Below, piece by piece: positions 1 to 8,681 of a DNA stretch of 64,000 nt. The DNA is from Azospirillum sp. B510 (lineage in GTDB: Bacteria > Pseudomonadota > Alphaproteobacteria > Azospirillales > Azospirillaceae). Made by a program: the position numbers and the translations under genes. The notes beneath the pieces were generated by a model, which saw only the letters and a program-made list of their open reading frames with translations, was not told the origin of the DNA and searched no databases. The stretch covers positions 1,579,001 through 1,643,000 of the forward strand of contig NC_013854.1 of the NCBI RefSeq assembly GCF_000010725.1. The letters are read 5' to 3'. The number at the start of each line of letters is the position of its first letter. The stretch's first letter is position 1.

Positions 1-114
1 GACGGCAGCTTCACCGAGCTGGTGGCGGGCGATCTGCGCGCCGGGCAGGACGTGATCACCGGCCTCCTTGCTCCCGACCGCGACGGCCGCCGGGGGCCGC
101 GCCTTGGCTTCTGA
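1..114 (+). CDS. HlyD/MacA-family periplasmic adaptor, C-terminal end only (partial)
   Basis: The window opens inside a reading frame that closes with TGA at 112-114. Only 37 residues are visible. They contain a 'V.GDLRAGQDVITGL' pattern typical of the last beta-strands of membrane fusion proteins, where 'V..GL..GD.VV..G' recurs. It lies directly upstream of a MacB-type ATPase and permease, overlapping the ATPase start, the usual order adaptor-ATPase-permease in tripartite MacAB-type exporters. The adaptor would sit in the periplasm and link the inner-membrane permease to an outer-membrane channel. The family assignment rests on this short tail and on context, so it is an inference. Confidence 0.6.
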   Translation, partial: DGSFTELVAGDLRAGQDVITGLLAPDRDGRRGPRLGF

Positions 115-816
115 GCCGGCCACGCCCATCATCGCGGTCGAACAGCTCACCCGCCATTACCGCATGGGGCCGCAGACCGTCCATGCGTTGGACGATGTCA
201 GCGTCACCATCGGGCGTGGCGAGTTCGTGGCGGTGATGGGGCCGTCCGGTTCGGGGAAATCCACTTTCATGAACCTGCTGGGTTGCCTGGACCGCCCGGA
301 CGCCGGGCGTTACCGGCTGGACGGACGGGAGGTCAGCGGCCTGTCCTCCGACGCGCTGGCGGCGGTGCGCAACCGCAGCATCGGCTTCGTCTTCCAGTCC
401 TTCAACCTGCTGCCGCGCCAGTCGGCGCTCGACAATGTGATGCTGCCGATGGTCTATGCCGGCGTCGGCCATGCCCTGCGGGCGGAGCGGGCGAGGGCCG
501 CCCTCGACGCGGTGGGTTTGGGCGGGCGCGCCGTGCACATGCCGACCCAGCTTTCCGGCGGGCAGCAGCAGCGGGTCGCCATCGCCCGCGCCCTGGTCAA
601 TGATCCGCTGCTTCTGCTGGCCGACGAGCCGACGGGGGCGCTCGACAGCGCCACCAGCCTGGAGATCATCGGCCTGTTCCAGCGGCTGAACCGGCGCGGC
701 ATCACCATCGTGCTGGTGACGCATGAGCCGGAGGTGGCGCGCCATGCCGGGCGCGTCCTGCAATTCCGCGACGGCCGGCTGATCGGCGACCAGCGCCAGG
801 ACCCGGAGGTCGCGGC

Positions 817-820
<4 letters not shown>
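104..820 (+). CDS. MacB-type ABC transporter ATP-binding protein
   Basis: About 238 residues, the usual size of a lone MacB/LolD-type nucleotide-binding subunit. It shows Walker A GPSGSGKS, Q-loop 'FVFQSFNLLPRQSALDNVMLPM', signature LSGGQQQR, Walker B 'LLLLADEPTGALDS' and the H-loop 'VTHEPEVA', all in order. The protein would hydrolyse ATP at the cytoplasmic face for the FtsX-type permease encoded next, with which it overlaps by 4 bp (ATGA). I chose TTG at 104 because a G-run lies about 8 nt upstream and it gives a short overlap with the adaptor stop; TTG at 68 is the longer alternative. Substrate unknown: lipoprotein release, macrolide or peptide export are all possible in this family. Confidence 0.9.
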
Positions 821-2049
<1,229 letters not shown>

Positions 2050-2576
2050 CCGACAGGTCCGCCGCCGCATCGCCGTCGAGAACCACCAGCCGCGCCTCGC
2101 CGCGCGCCAGCCACAGCGCCAGCCGCCCGACCCAGGCCACCTCGCGGGCGACCGCTAACACCGCCGGCCGCCGCTCCGCCAGGATTCGCGCCAGCGCCAG
2201 GGCCGAGGTGGCGGCGTGCCGTTTAGCGAGGTCGATCTGGCCGATCGCCGGGGCGAGCGCCGCGCGCAGCGGGCCGCCGCCCATCGGCGCGACGAGGTCC
2301 ACCGCCGCGCCGGCGTTCAGCATGGCGTGCGCGAGATCGACCGCCGAGCGGCGCTGGGGCCGGTCGGCGAGGTCGGGCAGGAAGAGGGTGATGGTGTGGG
2401 GGGCCGGGGTGAGCGAAGGCAATGAACCGGATCCGGAATGGTGTTGACGACAGGCTGGCGGGCGACCGAACGCCGCAGCGAATGGCCGCGCGGGCGGCGG
2501 CATGGAGAAAGACCGCGGAACCCTGCGCCGTCCGCTTGCCGTGGGCGTGGCGTTCGTGTATCTCACAACGCGGCGA

Positions 2577-2654
2577 CGGGGCGTAGCGCAGTCTGGTCAG
2601 CGCGCCAGTTTTGGGTACTGGAGGCCCCCGGTTCGAATCCGGGCGCCCCGACCA
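2577..2654 (+). tRNA. tRNA-Pro (anticodon TGG)
   Basis: A 78-nt cloverleaf with acceptor stem CGGGGCG paired to CGCCCCG, an anticodon arm CCAGT-TTTGGGT-ACTGG carrying TGG, the T-arm CCCGG-TTCGAAT-CCGGG, and an encoded ACCA 3' end. The CGGGGCG/TTTGGGT signature is typical of proline tRNA. Confidence 0.95.
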
Positions 2655-2730
2655 TCGCCGAAGGACAACCCAGCGTCCAAGCCGCCAGAGCCTGGACGCG
2701 ACCGCAGGCATTTGGGGAGACGAGCGAGCC

Positions 2731-3027
2731 ATGAACGTCCGGATCTATCAGCCGAGCAAGACGGCCATGCAATCCGGCCGGGCCAAGACTCACCGCTGGA
2801 TGCTGGATTACGAGATCGAGACGCCGCGCCGTCCGGAGCCGTTGATGGGCTGGACCAGCTCGGGCGACACGCTGAATCAGGTGCGCCTGTCCTTCGAGAC
2901 GAAGGAGGAGGCGATCGCCTTCGCCGAGCGCGAGGGCTGGACCTACAGCGTGCAGGCGGCACCTGTCCGCCGCGTCCGTCCGCGCAACTACGCCGACAAT
3001 TTCCGCACCGACCGCCCGCGCGTCTGA
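2731..3027 (+). CDS. NADH:ubiquinone oxidoreductase 18-kDa accessory subunit (NDUFS4/ETC complex I family)
   Basis: 98 residues from ATG at 2731, matching the short alphaproteobacterial homologues of mitochondrial NDUFS4. Typical features are the start 'MNVRIYQPSKTAMQSG', 'WMLDYE', 'PLMGWTSSGDTLNQVRLSFETKEEAIAFAEREGW' split across the body, and the C-terminal 'NYADNFRTDR'. The subunit sits on the peripheral arm of complex I and stabilises the N-module. It is monocistronic between tRNA-Pro and tRNA-Arg; the frame is open upstream to 2611, but only the ATG at 2731 gives the conserved N-terminus. Confidence 0.92.
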   Translation: MNVRIYQPSKTAMQSGRAKTHRWMLDYEIETPRRPEPLMGWTSSGDTLNQVRLSFETKEEAIAFAEREGWTYSVQAAPVRRVRPRNYADNFRTDRPRV

Positions 3028-3058
3028 GGCCGCGGCCTCAGGCTCCACTCCGCGATAG

Positions 3059-3135
3059 GGCCCCATAGCTCAGTTGGATAGAGCAGCCGCCTTCTAAGCG
3101 GCAGGTCGCAGGTTCGAATCCTGCTGGGGTCGCCA
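3059..3135 (+). tRNA. tRNA-Arg (anticodon TCT)
   Basis: A 77-nt cloverleaf: acceptor GGCCCCA with TGGGGTC (one G-T pair), D-arm 'GCTCAGTTGGATAGAGC', anticodon loop CTTCTAA flanked by GCCGC/GCGGC giving TCT, T-arm GCAGG-TTCGAAT-CCTGC and encoded CCA. Confidence 0.95.
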
Positions 3136-3163
3136 TTCCGGTACACGGTTCCAGAATGAAAAG

Positions 3164-3188
3164 AGCCCCGCTTCGGCGGGGCTTTTTT
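3164..3188 (+). terminator. Rho-independent terminator after tRNA-Arg
   Basis: A perfect 8-bp stem AGCCCCGC / GCGGGGCT closes a TTCG tetraloop and is followed by six T residues, 30 bp downstream of tRNA-Arg. Confidence 0.92.
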
Positions 3189-3247
3189 GTGCATCCCCGC
3201 ATGCCGGCCAACCAACGGAGTGTGCCCCAAACCCGCGCCCCAGATGC

Positions 3248-3274
3248 GAAAAGGGGCCGCGGACGCGACCCCTT
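3248..3274 (-). terminator. Displaced original terminator of tRNA-Lys (minus strand)
   Basis: Read on the minus strand, an 11-bp stem with one mismatch (AAGGGGTCGCG / CGCGGCCCCTT) is followed by a T-run. It lies about 30 bp beyond the displaced 3' half of tRNA-Lys at 3302-3349. The likely history is that this was the tRNA-Lys terminator before the mobile element separated it from the gene by 13 kb. Confidence 0.6.
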
Positions 3275-3301
3275 CGGTAAGGCTAAAGCCTTGAATTGGT
3301 T

Positions 3302-3349
3302 TGGTGATCCGGGTGGGATTCGAACCCACGGCCACATGATTAAAAGTCA
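3302..3349. repeat. attL: 48-bp direct repeat, displaced 3' half of tRNA-Lys
   Basis: Identical to 16506-16553. The copy starts at the complement of the CCA end and stops in the 5' side of the anticodon stem; the 5' half of the tRNA is absent, so this is not a functional tRNA gene. Confidence 0.95.
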
Positions 3350-3520
3350 TCTCACCTAAATGTTCCAAGTGACGCCTGGGGCGCCACTTCGGAAGCCGCG
3401 AGAGTCGGAAAACGCCATTTATTGAGTAAATCCAACTTGTTGGATTGTTTACACAGTGCCTCGACGGCTGGCGGGTCAGGTTTTCCGCCACTTCCGATTC
3501 AGCCTCGACCGCACTGTAGT

Positions 3521-3650
3521 GTTGTCCCATTGGTGTCCCATTGCCGGGGTAACGTCCAACAGGCGTGGCCGTGGGACAACATTTTGGTTCCCGGGCGTTG
3601 TCCCACCGGGTAGTGTGCCCGTGACCACAGCATGTCAACATGGGACACCA
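3521..3650. promoter_or_regulatory. int: Left-end cluster of GGGACA/TGTCCC motifs (candidate integrase arm sites)
   Basis: Within 130 bp before the integrase gene the octamer TTGTCCCA or its complement TGGGACA(A/C) occurs at about 3522-3529, 3534-3540 (shorter TGTCCCA), 3572-3579, 3598-3605 and 3641-3648. The same motif recurs at the opposite end of the element (16386-16479), including the shared block GTTGTCCCATTG(G/A)TGTCCC. Short repeats near both att sites are what tyrosine integrases use as arm-type sites; a directionality factor or repressor could also bind them. The role is inferred. Confidence 0.5.
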
Positions 3651-3655
3651 CAGCC

Positions 3656-5014
3656 ATGGCACGGACGACGACGCTAATCACCCCGCAGATCCTTCGAGAC
3701 GCCCTCGCGCTGGCGGCCCGCGGTGACGCCGACGAGGAGATCGGCGACACCGTCGTCCGTGGCCTGTGCCTCCGGCTGCGCCGCGCCTCGGCCGTATGGG
3801 CCGTGCGTGGCCGGATCGGCGGCAAGGGCAATCCGCAGCCGTTCCGCTTGTGCGACGCCCGGCCGGACGGGGGCGGGGCGAAGGCATTGGAGCGGGAACT
3901 TGAGAAGGCCCGGGCGCTCGCCACCGAGGCGAAGAAGCGCCTTGCAGCCGGAGAGGACCCCCGCGACTGGCTGCGCGAGCAGGATCTCGGGCGCCCTATG
4001 GTGGTGCAGACGCCCGCCGTGGATCTTGGCCCGACGTACAGAGAGGCTCTCGACGCGTGGGTGGATCACCTGTTGTCGATCGGCCGTAGGGTCGACACCG
4101 TGAAATCCTACAGAAGTTGCCTGATCTCCCCGGCGGCAATGGACGCCTTCGGTGGGAAACATGTGCGGGAACTCACCCCGGCCGACGTGAAGACCGCCCG
4201 CGACCGGCTGATCAAGGAGGGCAAACTCCGCCAGAGCGATGCCGTCGTCCAGGCCGTGGGGGCGCTGGTAAAGTGGGCGACCGAAGACAAAGAGACGCCT
4301 GTCGGCAATGTGGAAAGGCTGGGCAACAGCGGCGCCAGCAGCAGTGACGATGACGGCGAAGGCACTTACACTCCCCTACCAAAAGAACTCGCAAACCTGT
4401 TCGTCAAACTGGGCGCCCCCGGCGTGAATCCCGTCGGGCGGCTGGCGTGCGTCCTGTTGCTTTGCACAGCCCAGCGCCGGTTGACGGTAGCTTCAGCGCG
4501 ACCGCGCGATTTCGAGGAGTGGGATCTCGTTCCGGGCTGGGGGTTGTGGCGGATTCCGAAGGGGTTGATGAAGGGCAAGAAGGCTCACGTGATTCCCCTT
4601 CCGCCGCGCGCTTGGAAGGCGGTCCAGACGGCTGTTGAACTTGCCGGACCTGACGCGGCTTGGGTGTTTCCGCAGACCCGTAAGCGGCGCGCGACGGACG
4701 AAGGAAACGGGCACATCGCGCCGAAGCTGATCAACGACTGTTTCCGGGCCGCAAAAATTGGGTGGGCACCGCACGACACGCGCCGTGCCCTTGGCGCGCT
4801 GGCAGACCGGCGTGGTGTGCCGTTGGCGAAAATCGCAACCATCCTCGCTCATCGCGCCGTTGACGTCCCGCAGGTGACGGCCGAGCACTATGGGCGCGAG
4901 CTAGAGTATCGGAACGACAAGCACTACGTGCTGTCGGAATGGATGTCATATCTCGAGGAGTGTGATAAGCGGTACGGTTCGAAGGCTCAACATGCGACCA
5001 TTTCCGCGGCCTAG
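3656..5014 (+). CDS. int: Tyrosine recombinase (integrase) of the element
   Basis: About 452 residues from ATG 3656; an in-frame ATG at 3632 would add 8 residues. An N-terminal arm-binding/DUF4102-like region ('TVVRGLCLRLR') is followed by a SAM-like core-binding domain ('YREALDAWVDHLLSIGRRVDTVKSY') and the catalytic domain. In numbering from 3632 the catalytic residues are R282 (TAQRR), H381 and R384 (HDTRR), H407 (LAHR) and Y420 (EHYGRE). The gene starts 300 bp inside attL. It should catalyse integration into and excision from the tRNA-Lys 3' end. An acidic stretch 'SSSDDDGEG' splits core-binding and catalytic domains. No excisionase is recognisable nearby; the small gene just downstream is a possible but unsupported candidate. 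Confidence 0.93.
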   Translation: MARTTTLITPQILRDALALAARGDADEEIGDTVVRGLCLRLRRASAVWAVRGRIGGKGNPQPFRLCDARPDGGGAKALERELEKARALATEAKKRLAAGEDPRDWLREQDLGRPMVVQTPAVDLGPTYREALDAWVDHLLSIGRRVDTVKSYRSCLISPAAMDAFGGKHVRELTPADVKTARDRLIKEGKLRQSDAVVQAVGALVKWATEDKETPVGNVERLGNSGASSSDDDGEGTYTPLPKELANLFVKLGAPGVNPVGRLACVLLLCTAQRRLTVASARPRDFEEWDLVPGWGLWRIPKGLMKGKKAHVIPLPPRAWKAVQTAVELAGPDAAWVFPQTRKRRATDEGNGHIAPKLINDCFRAAKIGWAPHDTRRALGALADRRGVPLAKIATILAHRAVDVPQVTAEHYGRELEYRNDKHYVLSEWMSYLEECDKRYGSKAQHATISAA

Positions 5015-5041
5015 TCGCGGCCAAACAAGAGGAGATCGACG

Positions 5042-5359
5042 ATGCCGTCCCCGCGCAAGATGAATATTGTGGATGTGGCAAACGCCTCGCTCAACAATAA
5101 GAATGATTATTTCGTTGATGTTGATCGAGATACGAAAGACAAAGGTCTAGGTTTAGCTAAAGCAATCGAGCAAAAGAAAGACGCATACACTCTCTTTATT
5201 GAAAAAAGAGACGCTGCGAACGCCGAAGCCATTGCTAATGCTATGGACATTATTCAGCGCGCTGAGCGGGAAACTTTTGAATCGATTTCTTCTTGCGCAT
5301 CTTGGTTCGAGGAGCAGGCCACAGCCGCACTCAACCCAGCGCCGACCCCTGGTAGTTGA
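5042..5359 (+). CDS. Hypothetical protein, 105 aa, downstream of integrase
   Basis: ATG at 5042 is preceded by a good ribosome-binding site (AAGAGGAG, 7 nt spacing) and lies 28 bp after the integrase stop, so it is probably cotranscribed. The protein is charged and mostly helical, with a Lys/Asp-rich N-terminus ('NDYFVDVDRDTKDKGLG') and a helical 'RDAANAEAIANAMDIIQRAERETFESI' region that I give here only as a description. Base composition is clearly lower in GC than the neighbours. No catalytic motif or helix-turn-helix is visible. Its place after int suggests a role in recombination control or a cargo function, but nothing in the sequence proves either. Confidence 0.6.
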   Translation: MPSPRKMNIVDVANASLNNKNDYFVDVDRDTKDKGLGLAKAIEQKKDAYTLFIEKRDAANAEAIANAMDIIQRAERETFESISSCASWFEEQATAALNPAPTPGS

Positions 5360-5535
5360 CCCGTCGGCCATACAAATCGCTGGACAAAATCGTCCAATCC
5401 TCAAAAACTGAAATCGACCGGATCATTGCGGTTGGCGCCGCTCCCCGGTCGAAATCAGTCATTGGATGATCCAAGAATGATGCCGGTTGACGTCCGTGTC
5501 AACAAGTCTGGAGATGGCGCCCCTCATCGGGGCGA
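5360..5535. repeat. Intergenic region with GTTGAC/GTCAAC inverted repeat upstream of the Rep-like gene
   Basis: GTTGAC at 5486-5491 and GTCAAC at 5498-5503 form a 6-bp inverted repeat with a 6-nt loop. The word CGTGTCAACAAGT occurs at about 5495-5507 and again at about 5588-5600 inside the start of the HUH Rep-like frame. Repeats at the start of a rolling-circle-type initiator gene may mark its origin or operator. This is suggestive only. Confidence 0.35.
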
Positions 5536-6771
5536 TTGAGCGCGTGGCTACATAGCCAACTCGCCGAAACCTTCACCGCTCCTTATCGTGTCAACAAGTT
5601 TGATTGCCATCACGTCGCCGAAGACTGCGACCGTGATGCCGCCCGACAGCGCCGGGAGGACGACCAGCACCTTTCTGCCAAGCTGGTCGAGGGTGGACTC
5701 ACCGACGCCGAGGTCCACGGCGCGCCGCAAGGGGTCGAGGACTCGCTCGTATCGCGCGACGGCGAGTACGAAGAGTCGCTCGGCCGCGCACTTCGGCGGA
5801 GCCAGATGTTTCCGTCCCAGGCGTTTGCCTCCAAGCTCCGTCACGGCACGCGCTACATGGCGTTCGCCGCCGAGCACAGCATCGACGCCGTGAGGCAGAT
5901 CCGCGTCGCTGCCCCGGTGTGCTCCGTCCCGCTGGCCGCGTTCCGCTCGGTCCATGCTGACACCAGCCGTCGGCTGACCGAGCGGCTGCGGTACGGCCTC
6001 GCGCGACACGCCCCCGGTGTTTCCATCGACCTGATCGCGTGCCACGTCAAGCGCGACGGTGCCGGGCGGGCATACGTTCACTTCCACATCGTCGCCCGAG
6101 GGGGAACCGATGCGGAGTGGGCCGCCCTGGAGCGATATTGGGTCGGCGAAAGCCGCCCAACAGGTTGGGACTGGTGGGTAGCCGAGGACGACGACCGCCT
6201 CGGCCGCCACCCGGCGGCGCTCGTGCAGTATGCCGCCGCCGGACTGGCGGAAGAATTAGACGACGAGTGGACCCCCGAGGAGCTTGCCGAACTCTGGCGG
6301 CAGACGCGCGGCCTGTCGCTGACCCGAGCCGTCGGCGAGTACCGCCGTTGGCTAGGCGCCTTGGACGCAGCAGGCGAAACCGTGAGGCGGCACCCTGTGT
6401 ACGGCGTTGCCGAACGGGTGCCCCGCCGCCGGGCGGTTCGCATCCAGCGGCACAAGGACAAACTGTTTACAAGTTGTGGATTTGGCATCCTGCGCGTGGT
6501 CTGGCACGATTTCGGCGACGGCGTGCTGCGCGAGTCCTGGCACGTCCGAGGCCGCCCCGGCGTGACGGCCGCCGACGTGCGCGCCGTCTACGCGGTCGCC
6601 GACGCCACATCTACGGGTACAACGGCTATCCCCGAATCCCAGCCCGCTGCCCCCGTCGAACCCGATCAGAGTCCCCCGCCGACACCCCCACCACCTCCCC
6701 GAAGGGAGCCGAGTCCGCCTCCCATGGCGGTGGACTACGACCCCGAAGACCCGGACGACATCCCTTTTTGA
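5536..6771 (+). CDS. HUH-type replication initiator-like protein (putative Rep)
   Basis: About 411 residues from TTG at 5536; the true start may lie elsewhere because the frame is open from 5491. The central segment resembles HUH Rep/relaxase folds: 'YVHFHIVARGG' supplies the two metal-binding histidines (H182, H184), followed by an aromatic 'TGWDWWVAEDDD' stretch and 'HPAALVQYAAAGL', where Y232 is a candidate nicking tyrosine, comparable to the 'K-Y..K' position in rolling-circle Reps. A proline-rich low-complexity tail (residues about 370-400) ends in acidic 'DYDPEDPDDIPF'. In an element with its own relaxase, a Rep could support extrachromosomal replication after excision. Family membership is inferred from motif order, not from a recognised full match. 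Confidence 0.55.
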   Translation: MSAWLHSQLAETFTAPYRVNKFDCHHVAEDCDRDAARQRREDDQHLSAKLVEGGLTDAEVHGAPQGVEDSLVSRDGEYEESLGRALRRSQMFPSQAFASKLRHGTRYMAFAAEHSIDAVRQIRVAAPVCSVPLAAFRSVHADTSRRLTERLRYGLARHAPGVSIDLIACHVKRDGAGRAYVHFHIVARGGTDAEWAALERYWVGESRPTGWDWWVAEDDDRLGRHPAALVQYAAAGLAEELDDEWTPEELAELWRQTRGLSLTRAVGEYRRWLGALDAAGETVRRHPVYGVAERVPRRRAVRIQRHKDKLFTSCGFGILRVVWHDFGDGVLRESWHVRGRPGVTAADVRAVYAVADATSTGTTAIPESQPAAPVEPDQSPPPTPPPPPRREPSPPPMAVDYDPEDPDDIPF

Positions 6772-6803
6772 ACAGCGCGCAGGCCGCTGTTGCCGGGGCG
6801 CGC

Positions 6804-7190
6804 CTACCGCAACCGCCCGGCCTTGTCCCCCTCCACCATCTCGGCCCATGCGCGGTCGAGTTGATCGTCGGCAGGGTCCACGCGGGGGTGGTACTCGACG
6901 GCGGGATAGCGCCAGTCCTCGCCGAGCGGGTCGATCACCGTCCCGTCGGCGAGGACGAGCCACCAGTGCGGCCCCGTGTCGCCGTCGGCGTCCCGCACTC
7001 GTCCCCACACGGCACGCACCGCATCGTCGCTGTGGGCCGCGCGGATGGCGGTCCGCGCCAGCCACGCCACGGCCATGCACTCGCCGTCGAGGGGGCGCTC
7101 GCCGTACTGGCGGCACAGGTCGTTGTAGACCGTCGCCGCGATGTCGCGCGGCGCCATGCCGGTCAGTTCGGCGCAGGTCGGCAGGCTCAT
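6804..7190 (-). CDS. Small protein with transglutaminase/papain-like Cys-His-Asp pattern
   Basis: 128 residues. The pattern GEC(38)MAVAWLA ... GPH(75)WWLVLADGTVID(87)PLG matches the order and spacing of a catalytic cysteine at a helix start, a histidine on a beta-strand followed by Trp, and an aspartate one strand later, as in transglutaminase-like and related cysteine peptidases. It would be a minimal version of that fold. Its ATG overlaps the stop of the serine recombinase upstream by 4 bp (7187-7190), so the two are translationally coupled. No signal peptide. Whether it is a peptidase, a toxin-like enzyme or structural cannot be told. Confidence 0.6.
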   Translation of the reverse strand: MSLPTCAELTGMAPRDIAATVYNDLCRQYGERPLDGECMAVAWLARTAIRAAHSDDAVRAVWGRVRDADGDTGPHWWLVLADGTVIDPLGEDWRYPAVEYHPRVDPADDQLDRAWAEMVEGDKAGRLR

Positions 7191-7747
7191 TGCGCTGCCT
7201 CCCCGAGCACGCGGTACACGCTGGCGCGCCCGATGTCGAGGCGCCTGGCAATCTCGGCAGGGCCGACGCCATCGGCGTGCAACTGGCGGACCTCAGTGGC
7301 CTTCGCCCGCGCCGTCGGCTTGCGGCCCTTGTACTTCCCGTCCGCCTTGGCCTTGGCGATGCCCTCGCGCTGGCGTTCGAGCATGATCGAGCGTTCGAAC
7401 TCGGCGATGCCCCCCATGACCGTCAGGAGCAGCTTGCCCGTCGGCGTGCCGGTATCGATGCCAAGGCCGAGGATGCGCAAGGCGACGTTCTTCCGACCCA
7501 ACACGGCGACGATCTCCAGCAGGTGGGCGACCGACCGCGCCAGCCGATCCAGCTTCGTCACGACCAGCGCGTCGCCCTCTCTGACGAAGTCGAGCGCCGC
7601 CGTAAGCTGATCGCGCGCGGCGACATCGACGGACGACACCTGCTCACGGAAGATCCGCTCGCACCCAGCCGCCTCCAGGTCGCGAAGCTGCGCGTCAAGG
7701 CCCGCCTCCTGTTCAACCGTGCTCGTTCTTGCATACCCGACAATCAT
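7187..7747 (-). CDS. Serine recombinase, resolvase/invertase family
   Basis: 186 residues, typical of Tn3 resolvases and Pin/Hin invertases. The N-terminal catalytic domain has 'YARTSTVEQ' with nucleophile S9, 'LVVTKLDRLARS' with the conserved arginines, and the 'GGIAEFERSIMLERQREGI' helix leading to the E-helix. The C-terminal helix-turn-helix is 'GVGPAEIARRLDIGRASVYRVL'. It could resolve dimers of an excised circle or invert a segment. Inverted repeats just upstream of its start (7760-7789) look like a recombination or operator site. Coupled by ATGA to the Cys/His/Asp protein gene downstream. Confidence 0.93.
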   Translation of the reverse strand: MIVGYARTSTVEQEAGLDAQLRDLEAAGCERIFREQVSSVDVAARDQLTAALDFVREGDALVVTKLDRLARSVAHLLEIVAVLGRKNVALRILGLGIDTGTPTGKLLLTVMGGIAEFERSIMLERQREGIAKAKADGKYKGRKPTARAKATEVRQLHADGVGPAEIARRLDIGRASVYRVLGEAAQ

Positions 7748-7759
7748 CTCAGCCCCCTT

Positions 7760-7789
7760 GTCTCACACAATTAAAAAAGGCTGTGAGAC
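7760..7789. promoter_or_regulatory. Inverted repeat upstream of serine recombinase (candidate res/operator)
   Basis: GTCTCACA at 7760-7767 and TGTGAGAC at 7782-7789 are perfect inverted 8-mers separated by an A-rich 14 nt. A further GAGAC half-site follows near 7822. Spacing and position just upstream of the start codon fit a resolvase binding subsite or a promoter operator. Confidence 0.5.
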
Positions 7790-7918
7790 ATTCGTCCCAA
7801 AAGCCTGCCTACCACTTTTTTGAGACGCCTGCTTGCAAGGGACCAGCTATCTCATAGGGGCAGGCCCCAACGGGACGCGCATCGCGCCGAGCGACCCGAC
7901 GCCGACCCCGCTTACCAC

Positions 7919-8090
7919 ATACCCACAGCCCCCCTCTGGTGCGCTGTGAGGGGCGCGAGGGGGGCTGTGGGTATGCTCCGCTTCGCTCCGGCCCGCCCAA
8001 GGGGCGGGCTGGAAAGCGGGGACGGCGAGCCACCCCTCCGCCCCACCCCCTTCCGCGTTGCCTCCGGCAACCCCGCCCCGAGGGGCGGGG
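7919..8090. repeat. Cluster of strong inverted repeats in a 400-bp gene-free stretch
   Basis: Between the recombinase gene and the gene ending at 8145 there is no credible frame. The stretch holds an 18-bp perfect inverted repeat (ATACCCACAGCCCCCCTC at 7919-7936 with its complement at 7957-7974, 20-nt loop), a GCCCGCCC/GGGCGGGC pair near 7990-8010 and a 9-bp palindrome CCCCGCCCC-GA-GGGGCGGGG at 8071-8090. Such clusters occur at oriT, oriV or recombination sites. No known nic consensus could be recognised. Confidence 0.5.
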
Positions 8091-8144
8091 GGCTGCGCCC
8101 GCGGTTGATGAACCGCCGCTTCGTGGGCGCCGCTGTCCGGCGCG

Positions 8145-8681
8145 CTACGGACGCAGCCCACCCAGTTCTTCGCGCTCTTCTTCTTCGTCGGCGGGGTCCA
8201 CCACCTCCACTCCCATTTCCCGTAGCATCGCCGTGCCCAACAGGTTCCTGACGAACGCCTGCTGTTCGCCGTTGAGGCGCGCCCACGCCGCCTTAGGTTC
8301 AGCGTATGCCTTGGGTGCCGCCCTCGGTTCGCGGGCGACCAATGCCAACACGCACCGCTGACGGATCGACCAGTGTTGACCCAATGCCTCGGACAGCGTC
8401 ATCCGTCCGGCAGCGACGTCCCTGGCGACATCCATGAACCTCGGCCATTCCAGGGCGGCCGCAGCCTCCTCGGCCGACAGCAAGTGCTCGATGTAGCTCA
8501 CCGCCTCGGGAAGCGCGTCACGCTCCCCATCGAGCGCATGGAGCAACTCCACGCACCCGTCTACAGCAAGCCAGTAGTCGAGGTAGTCCAGGCCGTACCA
8601 GCACCCGCAGCCATCTTCATCGTCGGACTCCCATGCGGCCAGCACGGCGGCGATGGCAGCCTTTTGCTCGTCAGTAAGCAT
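8145..8681 (-). CDS. Hypothetical protein, 178 aa
   Basis: Start ATG at 8681 follows the stop region of the upstream gene with an 11-bp overlap. The protein begins 'MLTDEQKAAIAAVLAAWESDDEDG', is helical and acidic, and has a Cys/Trp/Tyr-rich patch 'GCGCWYGLDYLDYWLAVDGC'. The C-terminus is strongly acidic ('DPADEEEEREELGG'). No enzyme motif is recognised. It is the last gene of a three-gene run (9224 to 8145) with overlapping ends, expressed from the AT-rich region at 9225-9449. The acidic tail could indicate DNA mimicry or protein binding, which is speculation. Confidence 0.6.
   Translation of the reverse strand: MLTDEQKAAIAAVLAAWESDDEDGCGCWYGLDYLDYWLAVDGCVELLHALDGERDALPEAVSYIEHLLSAEEAAAALEWPRFMDVARDVAAGRMTLSEALGQHWSIRQRCVLALVAREPRAAPKAYAEPKAAWARLNGEQQAFVRNLLGTAMLREMGVEVVDPADEEEEREELGGLRP

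Noticed and set aside
3302..3349. A second tRNA-Lys gene at the left end
   Set aside because: Only the 3' part is present; the D-arm and 5' acceptor strand are missing.
6039..7774. Large plus-strand frames opposite the recombinase and Cys/His/Asp genes
   Set aside because: Arg-rich shadow frames; the minus strand has clear serine recombinase motifs.
7919..8090. CRISPR array
   Set aside because: The repeats are inverted and not evenly spaced direct repeats, and no cas gene is in the window.
7790..8361. Several short frames in the inverted-repeat region
   Set aside because: All consist of Arg/Pro/Gly/Ser-rich translation of palindromic GC sequence without start sites.
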